Source: Corallococcus macrosporus (lineage in GTDB: Bacteria > Myxococcota > Myxococcia > Myxococcales > Myxococcaceae). From it: a stretch of 64,000 bases of DNA. The position numbers were made by a program, and so were the translations under genes. Within the stretch, counting starts at the first letter, position 1. Each line of letters begins with the position of its first letter. The notes beneath the pieces are model-generated. The model was given only the letters and a program-made list of their open reading frames with translations, did no database searches and was not told the origin of the DNA. Location: positions 682,001-746,000 of the forward strand of contig NZ_JAFIMU010000007.1 in the NCBI RefSeq assembly GCF_017302985.1. The letters are read 5' to 3'. Positions 1-8,544 of the stretch are shown one piece after another.

Positions 1-5
1 TCGTC

Positions 6-1121
6 ATGCACGCCGCCCGTCTGGCCCCCCTGCCCCTCTGCCTGCTCCTCGCCACCGCCTCGCTCGCGCAGGACGCGGCGCCGCGGACTGGCAAGCCGGT
101 GCCCGTGCTCAAGAAGGCGCCCCGGCCGGAGAAGGGGCTCAAGGACTTCGGCTCGCCGCTGGTCCTCAAGCCGCTGTCCGTCGAAGGGGCCACCGCGAAC
201 TTCTCCGCCCGGGTGGGCTGGCGCAAGGACACGCTCTTCGTGGGCGTGGAGGCCACGGACAACCAGTTGCTCGCGGGCGACGTCGTCACGATGACGCTCC
301 ATTTCCCGGACTCAGGCCCCACCGCCCCGGGCTACACCTACCGCTTCGCCTTCGACGGCCAGCGCACCTCCGGGGCCGACAGCGGCACGCCCCAGTTCGC
401 GCAGGGCCTGGTGAACGCCGCGGTGCACCGCCAGGGCGACACGCTGTCCGTGGTGGCCATGGTGCCCGTGCGCGCCCTGCCCCGCTTCCCCGCGGTGGAT
501 CCGCTCGTCATGGACCTCTGCATCACCTACGAGGACCAGGACCAGGTGGGCGCCAAGGCGGTGCCGGTGTCCAACTGCAAGGGCGGCACGATGGCGGACG
601 GTGAGGCGCTGCGCCTGCCGGACGAGGCGCGCAAGAACCTCAAGCTGAAGCCCCCCGCCAGCGTCACCGCGCTGGAGGCGGCGCCCACCGGCTGGCTGGG
701 CTGGGGCATGCTCAGCTACCCGGACTGGGCCCAGGGCGAAGCCGCCCTCACGCCGGCCTCGCTGCGCGCGCTCGTCGCGCCCACGGCCGTGGATGCGTCC
801 AAGATGGGCGTGAACCTGCCGGAGGCGTTAAGCCTGCCGGACGGGCGACCGGTCGTTACGGTGCTCACTGGGAAGAATCCCTATGCCGTCGAGGGTCAAT
901 GCGATTCCGACGACGAGCTCCGCATGGGGCTCTATGTGGTGTCGGGGAAGACAGCCCAACGGGTGCTCGACTGGCCGGCCGCCACCTGTGCGCTGGGTCG
1001 CGCCACCTCGGTGGAGCTGGAAGAAGACGGGGCGCTGAACATCGGTTACTCGAACGGCGCCATCATCAACTTCGTTTGGAGTGCGGACCACTTCGAGCGG
1101 ACGCAACTGGGAAAGCGGTAG
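6..1121 (+). CDS. Secreted protein with a possible CBM9-like beta-sandwich domain
   Basis: A 371-residue protein of unknown function, probably exported. Residues 1-21 form a short basic, then leucine/alanine-rich signal peptide ending near ALA/QDA. Residues about 45-205 read like the family 9 carbohydrate-binding-like fold found in many secreted myxobacterial proteins (alternating strands such as LFVGVEATDNQLL, and two cysteines in the LCITYED...SNCKGG stretch). The C-terminal 150 residues have no motif I recognise and end in a short beta-rich segment. The ATG used is only five bases from the window edge, so a start further upstream cannot be excluded; the signal peptide right after it supports this start. 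The stop is followed after six bases by rimO, so the two may be co-transcribed. The domain assignment is tentative. Confidence 0.7.
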   Translation: MHAARLAPLPLCLLLATASLAQDAAPRTGKPVPVLKKAPRPEKGLKDFGSPLVLKPLSVEGATANFSARVGWRKDTLFVGVEATDNQLLAGDVVTMTLHFPDSGPTAPGYTYRFAFDGQRTSGADSGTPQFAQGLVNAAVHRQGDTLSVVAMVPVRALPRFPAVDPLVMDLCITYEDQDQVGAKAVPVSNCKGGTMADGEALRLPDEARKNLKLKPPASVTALEAAPTGWLGWGMLSYPDWAQGEAALTPASLRALVAPTAVDASKMGVNLPEALSLPDGRPVVTVLTGKNPYAVEGQCDSDDELRMGLYVVSGKTAQRVLDWPAATCALGRATSVELEEDGALNIGYSNGAIINFVWSADHFERTQLGKR

Positions 1122-1127
1122 ACGCGC

Positions 1128-2555
1128 GTGGAAGAGACCAAGAGCCTGTACATGATGACCCTCGGCTGCCCGAAGAACCGGGTGGACTCCGAGGTGATGC
1201 TGGGCACCCTGCGCACGCGTGGCTATTCGCTCGTGCAGGAGGCCGCGGACGCCGAGGTCATCGTGGTCAACACGTGCGCCTTCATCGGCCCGGCGAAGCA
1301 GGAGTCGGTGGACTCCATCTTGGAGATGGCGGAGCTGAAGAAGTCGGGCTCCTGCAAGACGCTCGTCGTCACGGGCTGCCTGTCCCAGCGCTACGGCCAG
1401 GAGCTGTCGCAGGAGATGCCGGAGGTGGACCACTTCCTGGGCACCAGCGCGTACGCCCAGATTGGTGACCTCTTGGCGGCGGAGGCCACGCCGCGCCAGG
1501 TGATTCCGGATCCGGAATACATCCACAACGCGGAGACGCCGCGCATCAACTCGATGCCGAAGTACACGGCGTACCTGAAGATTTCGGAAGGGTGCGACAA
1601 CGCCTGCGCGTTCTGCATCATCCCCAAGCTGCGCGGTGCCCAGCGCTCGCGCGCGGTGGCGGACATCGTGGCGGAGGCTCGGAAGCTGGCGGACAGCGGC
1701 GTGCAGGAGCTGAACCTCGTCGCGCAGGACCTGACGGCGTACGGGCATGACCTGCCTGGAAAGCCGAAGCTCCACGAGCTGCTCAAGGAGCTGGTGAAGG
1801 TGGACGTGAAGTGGATCCGCCTGCACTACGCCTACCCGCGCGTGTTCCCGGACGAGCTCATCGACGTCATCGCGACCGAGCCGAAGATCGCCAAGTACCT
1901 GGACATGCCGGTGCAGCACGCCAGCGACAAGCTGCTCCTGTCCATGAAGCGCGGCCGCAACGCGGAGTTCCTCAAGAAGCTGCTGGGCAAGCTGCGCGAG
2001 CGCGTCCCGAACCTGGTGATGCGCACCTCGCTCATCGTCGGCCTGCCGGGTGAGACGGAGGAGGACTTCGAGCTCTTGAAGGAGTTCGTGAAGGAGCAGC
2101 GCTTCCAGCGCCTGGGCGTGTTCCAGTACTCGGACGAGGAGAACACCGCCGCGTTCGACCTGCCCAACAAGGTTCCGGCGAAGACCATCGAGCGCCGCTG
2201 GCGCGAGGTGATGGCCATCCAGAAGCGAATCAACCGCGAGCAGAACAAGAAGCTCGTGGGCCAGAAGCTCACCGTGCTGGTGGAGGGCCCCAGCGAGGAG
2301 TCCGAGCACCTGCTGGTGGGCCGCCACGAGGGCCAGGCGCCGGAGATCGACGGGCAGGTCTACATCAACGACGGCCTGGCGTACCCGGGCGAGTTCGTCA
2401 CCGTGGAGGTGACGGAGGCGCACGACTACGACCTCATCGCCCGCGTGGTGGAGCGTCCGGATCCGAAGCAGCGCGCGCACACCCCGCGCGAGGCCCACCC
2501 CGCGCCCGTGCCGCTGAAGGCGATGGTGCGTCCGCCGGAGCCCCGTCCGGAGTAG
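1128..2555 (+). CDS. rimO: Ribosomal protein S12 methylthiotransferase RimO
   Basis: Radical SAM enzyme that adds a methylthio group to the conserved aspartate of ribosomal protein S12. The full three-domain layout is visible in 475 residues: an N-terminal UPF0004 domain with cluster cysteines C14, C50 and C84; a radical SAM core with CxxxCxxC at C156/C160/C163 inside [11 protein letters not shown]; and a C-terminal TRAM domain from about residue 380. [14 protein letters not shown] is typical of RimO rather than the tRNA enzyme MiaB. The start is a GTG six bases after the previous stop, in a position suggesting translational coupling; [14 protein letters not shown] begins directly with the domain. 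The last 40 residues are a proline/arginine-rich tail beyond the usual end. A strong hairpin follows the stop. Confidence 0.95.
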   Translation: MEETKSLYMMTLGCPKNRVDSEVMLGTLRTRGYSLVQEAADAEVIVVNTCAFIGPAKQESVDSILEMAELKKSGSCKTLVVTGCLSQRYGQELSQEMPEVDHFLGTSAYAQIGDLLAAEATPRQVIPDPEYIHNAETPRINSMPKYTAYLKISEGCDNACAFCIIPKLRGAQRSRAVADIVAEARKLADSGVQELNLVAQDLTAYGHDLPGKPKLHELLKELVKVDVKWIRLHYAYPRVFPDELIDVIATEPKIAKYLDMPVQHASDKLLLSMKRGRNAEFLKKLLGKLRERVPNLVMRTSLIVGLPGETEEDFELLKEFVKEQRFQRLGVFQYSDEENTAAFDLPNKVPAKTIERRWREVMAIQKRINREQNKKLVGQKLTVLVEGPSEESEHLLVGRHEGQAPEIDGQVYINDGLAYPGEFVTVEVTEAHDYDLIARVVERPDPKQRAHTPREAHPAPVPLKAMVRPPEPRPE

Positions 2556-2578
2556 CCGTCACCGCGAACGCCGTACCA

Positions 2579-2623
2579 CGGGCCCGCGCCCCGTCCTCCC
2601 TCAAGGAGGCGGTCGCGGGCCCG
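2579..2623. terminator. Large hairpin between convergent rimO and lipoprotein gene
   Basis: A perfect 10-bp inverted repeat CGGGCCCGCG (2579-2588) / CGCGGGCCCG (2614-2623) encloses a second complementary pair CCTCC / GGAGG. There is no clear T-run on either side, so it may stop transcription inefficiently or with Rho, or protect the 3' end of rimO mRNA. The rest of the 227-bp gap up to 2782 shows nothing I can interpret. Confidence 0.55.
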
Positions 2624-2782
2624 AGCCGTTCATGGAGACCGATACGTCGGCGACCGGCCAGCGCGCTCCGAGCCCCTTTCAGGCGTCGGTGCTCGCACCG
2701 CGTGCGTGAGCGCGCCCTCGGCCTCTCGGGCCTCCCCACTCCTCGACAGGTGGCGGGCCGTGAGATGAAACCTGCGACGGCC

Positions 2783-4201
2783 CTACTTCGGATCCTCCGG
2801 CTCCAGCTCGCGCTCCTCGACGGGCGGCGGCTGGGGACCGGAGCCCTTCGTCGGGACGGCCACACCTTCGCCCAGCGGCGTGGGCTGGCACTCGCAGACG
2901 GTGCGCCGCGACGCGGACTCGGTGACGAAGGCGCACGTCGTGGGGCACTCGGGCTGGCGCCCTTCCTCCACCAGCGACACGGCGTAGCCCTTCGCGCCCT
3001 GCAGCGCGGCGTGGCACGCGGGCAGCGTCTTCGCCAGGGACGCCCATGGCAGCCGGTGCTGCGTGTTGGCGCCGCGCGTGGCCGTGGGGAAGCTCAGGCC
3101 CACCTGACAGCCCGTCTCCAGGCGCTGACCGTCCGCGCCCCGGGGCTCCACGTACAGGCGCACTCCCTCGGGCACGTCCCGGAACACCTCGCCGGACAGG
3201 GCCACCGCGCCGTCGGGCTCCGCGCGCACGAAGACGCCGTAGCAGGACTCCTCGCTAAACGCGCCGCCCTCGCCCGCGCACTGCTGCCGGCCTCCGCCCT
3301 CGGGCGTGCGCACGTGCGGCCTGCGCAGCACCAGCGCCCCACCCTGCGCGTCCAAGGTGGCGGTGAAGCGGCCCCACACGTCCGGCCCCAGACGGCCCAG
3401 GCTGCTCTGCGACGGCCAGCGGCCCGCGGCCTCCATCACCAGCGGCTTCACGCCCAGGCCCTCCGCCACCTCCACCGCGTCCACCGCGAAGGTGCGCGGC
3501 GGCAGGCCCGCGGCCGTCTCCAGCGGCTGGAGCCCCTGCGCCAGCGCGGGATCCACCGCCAGGCGGGAGAAGGGCTCACGCGTGCCCAGCACGAAGGGGC
3601 CGGTGATGCTCGCCCCGTTCTGCGTCACCTGCACCGCGAGCAGCGGCCAGTCCCCCAGCGGCTCGCGGCTCAGCTCCACCACCTGCGCCTCGCGCACCGC
3701 GTCCGTCGCGCGCAGCTCCGCCTCGTAGGCCTCGCGGGGACGCGACGCGGTGAAGGTCACCTCGCGGCGCAGCGGATCCACCGTGAGGGCATACGGGGCC
3801 AGCACGTCCTGCCCCAGCGTCACCGAGCAGCCCGTCTCACCGGAGAGCAGCAGCGTGCGCAGGGGCGGCGCCACCGGGCCCACCGTCAGCGGCGGGGCCG
3901 GCACCTCCGGCCAGGAGCGATGGCCCCCCGAGGGCTCCGGCACGCGCGCCGTCCCCGCGGGGGCGGGCGGCTCACCGTCGAAGCAGTTCGTGGACACGAG
4001 CGACAGCGGCCGCGTCACGTCCAGCACCACCGGCACGGCCCGGTTCCCCAACCGCCCCGCCACCGTCAGCCGCAGCGCGGGCGACGACAGGAGGGGCAGC
4101 GTCTGTCCCACGAGGCTCGTGGGACGTGAAGGGCCCGCGGGCGCGGCGGAGTGACACCCCGCGCCCAAGAGCACGCATCCCGCCAGCAGCACGCCGCGCA
4201 T
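2783..4201 (-). CDS. Lipoprotein with aspartyl-protease-like N-terminal region
   Basis: A 472-residue predicted lipoprotein. The first 16 residues are a type II signal peptide with candidate lipidated cysteines at C9 (LAGC) and C16 (GAGC). The region VPVVLDVTRPLSLVSTNCF near residue 60 resembles the strand-loop of retropepsin/pepsin-like folds, and a later ADQ..GDWPLLAVQVT-like stretch could be the second half, but the catalytic Asp-Thr-Gly triad is not clear (DVT instead of DTG). Activity is therefore doubtful. Many cysteines in the C-terminal 150 residues suggest disulfides outside the cytoplasm. It starts 15 bp after lolA on the same strand and is probably co-transcribed with it. Function unknown. 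Confidence 0.75.
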   Translation of the reverse strand: MRGVLLAGCVLLGAGCHSAAPAGPSRPTSLVGQTLPLLSSPALRLTVAGRLGNRAVPVVLDVTRPLSLVSTNCFDGEPPAPAGTARVPEPSGGHRSWPEVPAPPLTVGPVAPPLRTLLLSGETGCSVTLGQDVLAPYALTVDPLRREVTFTASRPREAYEAELRATDAVREAQVVELSREPLGDWPLLAVQVTQNGASITGPFVLGTREPFSRLAVDPALAQGLQPLETAAGLPPRTFAVDAVEVAEGLGVKPLVMEAAGRWPSQSSLGRLGPDVWGRFTATLDAQGGALVLRRPHVRTPEGGGRQQCAGEGGAFSEESCYGVFVRAEPDGAVALSGEVFRDVPEGVRLYVEPRGADGQRLETGCQVGLSFPTATRGANTQHRLPWASLAKTLPACHAALQGAKGYAVSLVEEGRQPECPTTCAFVTESASRRTVCECQPTPLGEGVAVPTKGSGPQPPPVEERELEPEDPK

Positions 4202-4216
4202 GGAGGGCGGGCGCTC

Positions 4217-5020
4217 CTACTGCGCCTTCTTGGTGAAGTCGTCCACGCGGGTGCCCTCGGGCGGGTTCAGCTTGAAGCTGTCCGCCGCGATGCCAACGTT
4301 CGTCTTCAGGTCCAGGAAGGCGATGGTGTTCTCACTGCCGTCCGGATCCACCACGGTGCTCTTGAGCACCTGCGCCGTCGCGGGGTCCACCTCCAGGCGC
4401 ACCTGGCGGAAGCGCGGCTCCTCCTTGAGCGGATCCAGCACCAGCAACGTGCCCTTGCAGTCCTTGCAGTCGCCCTTGGTGATGGCGAACTCGTCCGCCA
4501 GCTTTCCCTGGCCGAAGAGGAACGTCACCGACGCGGACAGCTTGCTGGTGTCCATGGCCGCCACCGACAGCGTCTGCGCCTCCGGGTCGTGCATGTAGAC
4601 CTTGTTGCCCGCGAGCACGAACGTCCGCTTGGACGGGTTCTCGTACTCCCAGCGCATCAGGCCCGGCTTCTTGTAGGTCACCGTGCCGGTGGACGTCTGC
4701 GTGCGGCGGAAGGCCTTGTACTTGTAGTCCTGCCGGAAGCCCGCCTTGAAGTCGCCCGTCTTCTCGTAGAAGGCCTGCATCCGGTCCACGAGCGTCTTCA
4801 CCTCGGGCGCCATCGGCTTCGGCGCGGGCTTCGAGGCGCTGGGGGCCACGCTGGCGTCGCCCTGCTTCGCGGCGGGGGGCATGGCGGCCGTGCCGGCGTC
4901 CTTGGGGGCGGCGGGCTTCGGCGTGGCGGCGGGGGCCTTGGCGGCGGCCGCGGGCTTCGGCGCGGGCGCGGTGGTGGGGGCCTGCGTGAGCAGCGCGAAG
5001 AGCAGGGATTCCAGCAACAT
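4217..5020 (-). CDS. lolA: Outer-membrane lipoprotein carrier protein LolA
   Basis: Periplasmic carrier that takes lipoproteins released by LolCDE to the outer membrane. The 267-residue protein has a short hydrophobic N-terminus, then an alanine/proline-rich linker (to about residue 70), then the LolA domain with MQAFYEKTGDFKAGFRQ, GTVTYKKPGLMRWEYENP and VYMHDPEAQTLSV. The long low-complexity linker is not part of ordinary LolA and may act as a spacer. The start is supported by GGAGGCG about 8 bases upstream. Its downstream neighbour is itself a lipoprotein. It lies 82 bp after trmH and may be read from the rplU promoter or its own. Confidence 0.88.
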   Translation of the reverse strand: MLLESLLFALLTQAPTTAPAPKPAAAAKAPAATPKPAAPKDAGTAAMPPAAKQGDASVAPSASKPAPKPMAPEVKTLVDRMQAFYEKTGDFKAGFRQDYKYKAFRRTQTSTGTVTYKKPGLMRWEYENPSKRTFVLAGNKVYMHDPEAQTLSVAAMDTSKLSASVTFLFGQGKLADEFAITKGDCKDCKGTLLVLDPLKEEPRFRQVRLEVDPATAQVLKSTVVDPDGSENTIAFLDLKTNVGIAADSFKLNPPEGTRVDDFTKKAQ

Positions 5021-5102
5021 GGCGTGCGCCTCCGGAGCAGGCGCCCAAAGGCGCCCGCAGGGTCCATCTACCGCATCCGGACGGACCCCGGGGGGCCAGC
5101 AT

Positions 5103-5786
5103 TCACCGCTGTGTGGCTTTGACCAGACGCTTCCGCTGCTTCACGCCCAGCAGGTAGAAGCGCTCGCGCAGTTCCTGGGCCTCCTCGGGGGACAGGTCCC
5201 CGGAGCCCCCCGCCAGGTGCTCGTCCCGCCAGGCGACCGCCCGGGTGATGCTGGCGGACGCCGCCGCGGAGATGTTCAGGCTCTGGCTGAAGCCCTTCAT
5301 GGGCACCCAGAAGGTGCCGTCCACGCCGTTGAGCACGTCGTCGCTCACGCCATAGCGCTCGTTGCCGAACACCATGGCGAACTTCGTGTCGAAGCGCAGG
5401 CTGTAGAGGTTGGTGGCCCCCTCGCGCAGCGCCGACGCGTAGAGGCTGAAGCCCCGCCCCTTCAGGTGCTCGCGGCACTCCGCGAACGTCTTGTAGAGGT
5501 GCACGTCCAACCACTTGTCGCAGCCCTGGGCCACCCGCAGGTTGGGGATGAAGGGCGCTTCCGGGTTGACGACGACGTGCACCTCCTGCACGCCCATGGA
5601 CTCGCAGGTGCGCAGCACCGCGGCCATGTTGAAGTTGTCCTCCAGCCGGTCGAGTACCACCACGAAGTTGCGCGTGCGCTGGCTGACGACGCGGTCGATC
5701 TTCTCCTTCCGCACGTCGAGCAGGAACTGCTCCGGCTCGACGACGTCGCGCTCGAACTTCTCGTAGCGGGGGCCTCCACCAGCCAT
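5103..5786 (-). CDS. trmH: SpoU-family tRNA/rRNA 2'-O-methyltransferase, TrmH type
   Basis: SPOUT-class enzyme, most likely the tRNA (Gm18) 2'-O-ribose methyltransferase. All three SpoU motifs can be read: motif 1 NFNMAAVLRTCESMGVQEV, motif 2 MVFGNERYGVSDDVL and motif 3 WVPMKGFSQSLNISAAAS. The 227-residue length and the C-terminal helical extension fit TrmH rather than the larger RlmB. The start lies 4 bp after the obgE stop, with GGGAGG inside the obgE tail as ribosome binding site, so the two are translationally linked. Assignment to tRNA rather than rRNA is by overall resemblance. Confidence 0.88.
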   Translation of the reverse strand: MAGGGPRYEKFERDVVEPEQFLLDVRKEKIDRVVSQRTRNFVVVLDRLEDNFNMAAVLRTCESMGVQEVHVVVNPEAPFIPNLRVAQGCDKWLDVHLYKTFAECREHLKGRGFSLYASALREGATNLYSLRFDTKFAMVFGNERYGVSDDVLNGVDGTFWVPMKGFSQSLNISAAASASITRAVAWRDEHLAGGSGDLSPEEAQELRERFYLLGVKQRKRLVKATQR

Positions 5787-5790
5787 CGGC

Positions 5791-7110
5791 TCAGCGCCTC
5801 CCGCCGGACTTCTTCGCCGGGGCCTTCCGCGCGGCCTTCTTCGCCGGGGCCTTGCGCACCGACTTCTTCGCGGTGGCCTTCTTCGCCGGAGCCTTGCGCG
5901 CGGCCTTCTTCGCCACCGGCTTGCGCGAGGACTTCTTCGCGGCGGCCTTCTTCGCCGGAGCCTTCTTCGCGGCGGACTTCTTCTTCGCGGGCGCCTTCTT
6001 CGCCGGAGCCTTCTTCACAGCGGCCTTCTTCGCCGGAGCCTTCTTCACAGGCGCCTTGGTCGCGAGCCGCCGCGTCGTCGGCATCTCGACGTAGAGCTTG
6101 TCGGTGCGGCGGGTGAAGAGCACCTCCGCCACCGCGTCCATCAGGGGCTGCATGCCCTCGCCCGTGGCGCAGGACACCGGGTACACGCGGATGCCCTTGC
6201 GGCGCAGCGCCTCCGTGAAGGGGCCCAGGCGCTCGCGGGCCTCCGTCAGGTCCAGCTTGTTGGCGGCCACCACCTGCGGCTTGCCGGCCAGCTCCGCGCT
6301 GTACTTCTTCAACTCCGCGTTGAGGATGTTGAAGTCGTCCAGCGGCTTGCGGCCCTCGCCCTCGGCGCCCATGTCGATGAGGTGCACCAGCACCTTGCAG
6401 CGCTCCACGTGGCGCAGGAACTGGTGGCCCAGGCCCACGCCCTCGCTGGCGCCCTCGATGATGCCGGGGATGTCCGCCATGACGAAGGACAGGTTGTCCT
6501 TGTACTGGACCATGCCCAGGTTCGGCACCAGCGTGGTGAACGGGTAGTCCGCCACCTTCGGCCGCGCCCGGCTCACCCGCGAGATGAACGTGCTCTTGCC
6601 CGCGTTGGGGAAGCCCAGCAGGCCCACGTCCGCCAGCAGCTTCAGCTCCAGCCGCAGGGTGATCTCCTCGCCCTTCCCGCCGTCCTGCGCGAAGCGCGGG
6701 GTCTGGCGCGTGGAGGTGGCGAAGTTCATGTTGCCCAGGCCGCCCCGGCCGCCCTTGGCCGCCACGAACTGCTGGCCCGGGTCGCTCAGGTCCACCAGCA
6801 GCTCGCCCGTGTGCTCGTTGCGGATCAGCGTGCCCACCGGCACCTGGAGCACCAGGTCGTCCGCGCCGTGACCGTTGCAGTCACTGCCCATGCCGTGCTC
6901 GCCGTTCTTGGCGCGGTGGTGCTGCTGGTAGCGGTAGTCCAGGAGCGTGGTCAGTTGCGGGTTCGCAACGAACACCACGGAGCCGCCGTTGCCGCCGTCC
7001 CCGCCGTTGGGGCCGCCGCGCTCGATGAACTTCTCCCGCCGGAAGGCCACGGCCCCGTTCCCGCCGTCTCCCGCCTTCACGTAGATGCGTACTTCGTCGA
7101 CGAACTTCAT
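5791..7110 (-). CDS. obgE: GTPase Obg/CgtA with histone-H1-like Lys/Ala tail
   Basis: Essential GTPase in late 50S assembly and stress control. Residues 1-158 are the glycine-rich Obg fold. The G domain follows with G1 GFPNAGKST (167-175), G3 DIPG (213-216) and G4 NKLD (284-287). Instead of an ordinary OCT domain, residues about 352-439 are repeats of the kind KKAPAKKA/ARKAPAKK, strongly basic and like bacterial histone-H1-like proteins. I use the ATG at 7110 because AGGAGG sits 11 bases upstream and MKFVDEVRIYVKAGDGG is the canonical Obg N-terminus; an in-frame upstream start would add 17 unrelated residues. It is part of the rplU-rpmA-obgE-trmH order seen in many bacteria. Confidence 0.95.
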   Translation of the reverse strand: MKFVDEVRIYVKAGDGGNGAVAFRREKFIERGGPNGGDGGNGGSVVFVANPQLTTLLDYRYQQHHRAKNGEHGMGSDCNGHGADDLVLQVPVGTLIRNEHTGELLVDLSDPGQQFVAAKGGRGGLGNMNFATSTRQTPRFAQDGGKGEEITLRLELKLLADVGLLGFPNAGKSTFISRVSRARPKVADYPFTTLVPNLGMVQYKDNLSFVMADIPGIIEGASEGVGLGHQFLRHVERCKVLVHLIDMGAEGEGRKPLDDFNILNAELKKYSAELAGKPQVVAANKLDLTEARERLGPFTEALRRKGIRVYPVSCATGEGMQPLMDAVAEVLFTRRTDKLYVEMPTTRRLATKAPVKKAPAKKAAVKKAPAKKAPAKKKSAAKKAPAKKAAAKKSSRKPVAKKAARKAPAKKATAKKSVRKAPAKKAARKAPAKKSGGRR

Positions 7111-7161
7111 GGGGCCAGAGCCCTCCTGGAAAAACACAAAGCGGGCCGTCCTCGCATCCAC

Positions 7162-7231
7162 CCGTTCCCAACGGGAACGGAAGGACCGGGAACGACCCGC
7201 TCGGTAAGCCGAGCCCCGGGTCGCCCCGGGG
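7162..7231 (-). other. Two hairpins in the rpmA-obgE spacer
   Basis: The 128-bp gap between rpmA and obgE holds two perfect inverted repeats: CCGTTCCC/GGGAACGG with a 3-nt loop (7162-7180) and CCCCGGG/CCCGGGG with a 4-nt loop (7214-7231). Neither is followed by a T-run on the minus strand. They may be processing or attenuation structures that lower obgE relative to the ribosomal protein genes; this role is inferred from position only. Confidence 0.4.
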
Positions 7232-7238
7232 CCACTGA

Positions 7239-7514
7239 CTAGGCGCTCGCCTGCTCGGCGGCGGCCGGGTACACGGACACCTTCTTCTTGTCGCGGCCGA
7301 GGCGCTCGTACTTCACCACGCCGTCCACCGTCGAGAAGAGGGTGAAGTCGCGACCGAGCTTCACGTTCGTGCCCGGGTGGATGACCGTGCCGACCTGACG
7401 GACGAGGATGCTGCCCGCCGTGATGGTCTCACCGCCGTACACCTTGACGCCACGGTACTGCGGGTTGGAATCACGCCCGTTGCGCGAAGAACCCTGACCT
7501 TTTTTATGGGCCAT
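7239..7514 (-). CDS. rpmA: 50S ribosomal protein L27
   Basis: Ribosomal protein L27, which lies near the peptidyl-transferase centre. The 91-residue sequence begins [20 protein letters not shown] with the family signature, followed by [19 protein letters not shown]. There is no N-terminal processing extension of the Firmicute type. The C-terminus (PAAAEQASA) is slightly longer than in E. coli. It follows rplU by 47 bp and precedes obgE, the classic order. Confidence 0.98.
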   Translation of the reverse strand: MAHKKGQGSSRNGRDSNPQYRGVKVYGGETITAGSILVRQVGTVIHPGTNVKLGRDFTLFSTVDGVVKYERLGRDKKKVSVYPAAAEQASA

Positions 7515-7561
7515 GACACCTGCTCCTTAAAAGTTCGTGTGGGGAATGACCGGAAAGGCGA

Positions 7562-7870
7562 CTAGCCGGAGATCGAGGTGACCTTCACCTCGGTGTACGG
7601 CTGGCGGTGACCCCGACGGCGGGTCCAGCCTTCCTTCTCCTTGCGGAAGTGCAGGACGCGGCGGTGCTTGTCCTGCGCCAGCACCTTGCCCACGACCTTC
7701 GCGCCCGCGACCGTCGGCTGTCCCACCTTCGGGCTCTCAGAGCCGCCCAGCAGGAGGACCTCGGTGAACGAGACCTCGGCGCCGATGTCCCCGGCGATCT
7801 TCTCGATCCGGACAACGTCGCCCTCGGCGACGCGGTACTGCTTTCCGCCCGTGCGAATGACTGCGTACAT
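7562..7870 (-). CDS. rplU: 50S ribosomal protein L21
   Basis: Ribosomal protein L21, a 23S rRNA-binding assembly protein. The 102 residues start [18 protein letters not shown] and end with [13 protein letters not shown], both typical. An in-frame upstream start would add 18 unrelated residues and is not needed. It is the first gene of the minus-strand group rplU-rpmA-obgE-trmH and probably of a longer run to lolA and its lipoprotein neighbour. Confidence 0.98.
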   Translation of the reverse strand: MYAVIRTGGKQYRVAEGDVVRIEKIAGDIGAEVSFTEVLLLGGSESPKVGQPTVAGAKVVGKVLAQDKHRRVLHFRKEKEGWTRRRGHRQPYTEVKVTSISG

Positions 7871-7963
7871 CGTCGAACCCCTGTCAGCTTCGGGTTGGTT
7901 CAACCCATGGAATCCAACGCGCATTTCGGACGGAGGACCGGCCGGCGCGCTAAAAGACGGCGG

Positions 7964-7992
7964 GACTTACGGGAAACCCTGGGGGGAGTCAA
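7964..7992 (-). promoter_or_regulatory. Candidate rplU operon promoter
   Basis: On the minus strand TTGACT (7992-7987) is followed after 17 nt by TAAGTC (7969-7964). The -35 matches the housekeeping consensus at five of six positions; the -10 is weak but has the TAAG form seen before several other starts here. It would give a leader of about 85 nt before rplU, long enough for ribosomal-protein feedback. Confidence 0.4.
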
Positions 7993-8064
7993 GGCAGTTG
8001 GCGGATCAACCCGCCCCCAAGCTCCCTATTTGCTTTTGAATAGAAATCCCGGAATAAAGTCCAC

Positions 8065-8092
8065 TGGACCGCAAGCGAGCGCTCGTTAGGAT
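8065..8092 (+). promoter_or_regulatory. Candidate promoter of the small Cys-rich lipoprotein
   Basis: TGGACC (8065-8070), 16-nt spacer, TAGGAT (8087-8092). The 12-mer TAGGATGCGCGC here is identical to the one just before the oxygenase gene at 10761, which suggests a real promoter element. A second possibility is TTGCTT (8030-8035) with AATAAA (8053-8058) in the AT-rich patch just upstream. Confidence 0.4.
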
Positions 8093-8143
8093 GCGCGCCG
8101 CTTGCTTTCCACCTGTACCTCATCCCTGAGGGGGAGAACCATC

Positions 8144-8518
8144 ATGAAGAAGATCCTGTTCGGTCTGGCGGCCATGGCTTCGCTCACGCTCACTGCCTGC
8201 GGCGGCGGCAGCATCTGCGATCAGCTCGAGGACGTCGCCAACAAGACGGCGGACCAGGCCGAGGAGTGTGGCATCACGGTCGAGGGTGACGACGGTGAGA
8301 TCACCGACGCCGAGCGCGACGCGTGTGAGAAGAGCACCGAGTCCTGCACCGACGACGACAAGAAGAAGTTCGAGGAGTTCGCCGACTGCGTGAACGACGT
8401 CAAGGGCTGCTCCGACAAGACCGAGGCCGAGCAGAGCGCCTACCAGCTGCGCGTGCTGTCCTGCTACGCCAAGCTGACGAGCATCAGCGCGTCCTGCAGC
8501 GCGTCCGCCGGCGAGTAA
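8144..8518 (+). CDS. Small cysteine-rich lipoprotein
   Basis: A 124-residue predicted lipoprotein with signal peptide and lipobox LTAC, lipid attachment at C19, followed by GGGS. The mature part is acidic and helical and carries eight further cysteines at fairly regular spacing, consistent with a compact disulfide-bonded helical bundle in the cell envelope. I use the ATG preceded by GAGGGGGA; an earlier start would place 14 polar residues before the signal peptide. The gene is monocistronic, with a candidate promoter upstream and a strong intrinsic terminator 28 bases after the stop. Small lipoproteins of this kind are common in myxobacteria; function is unknown. Confidence 0.85.
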   Translation: MKKILFGLAAMASLTLTACGGGSICDQLEDVANKTADQAEECGITVEGDDGEITDAERDACEKSTESCTDDDKKKFEEFADCVNDVKGCSDKTEAEQSAYQLRVLSCYAKLTSISASCSASAGE

Positions 8519-8544
8519 TCGCCCCCAGGCTGTAGTCCTGGCCG

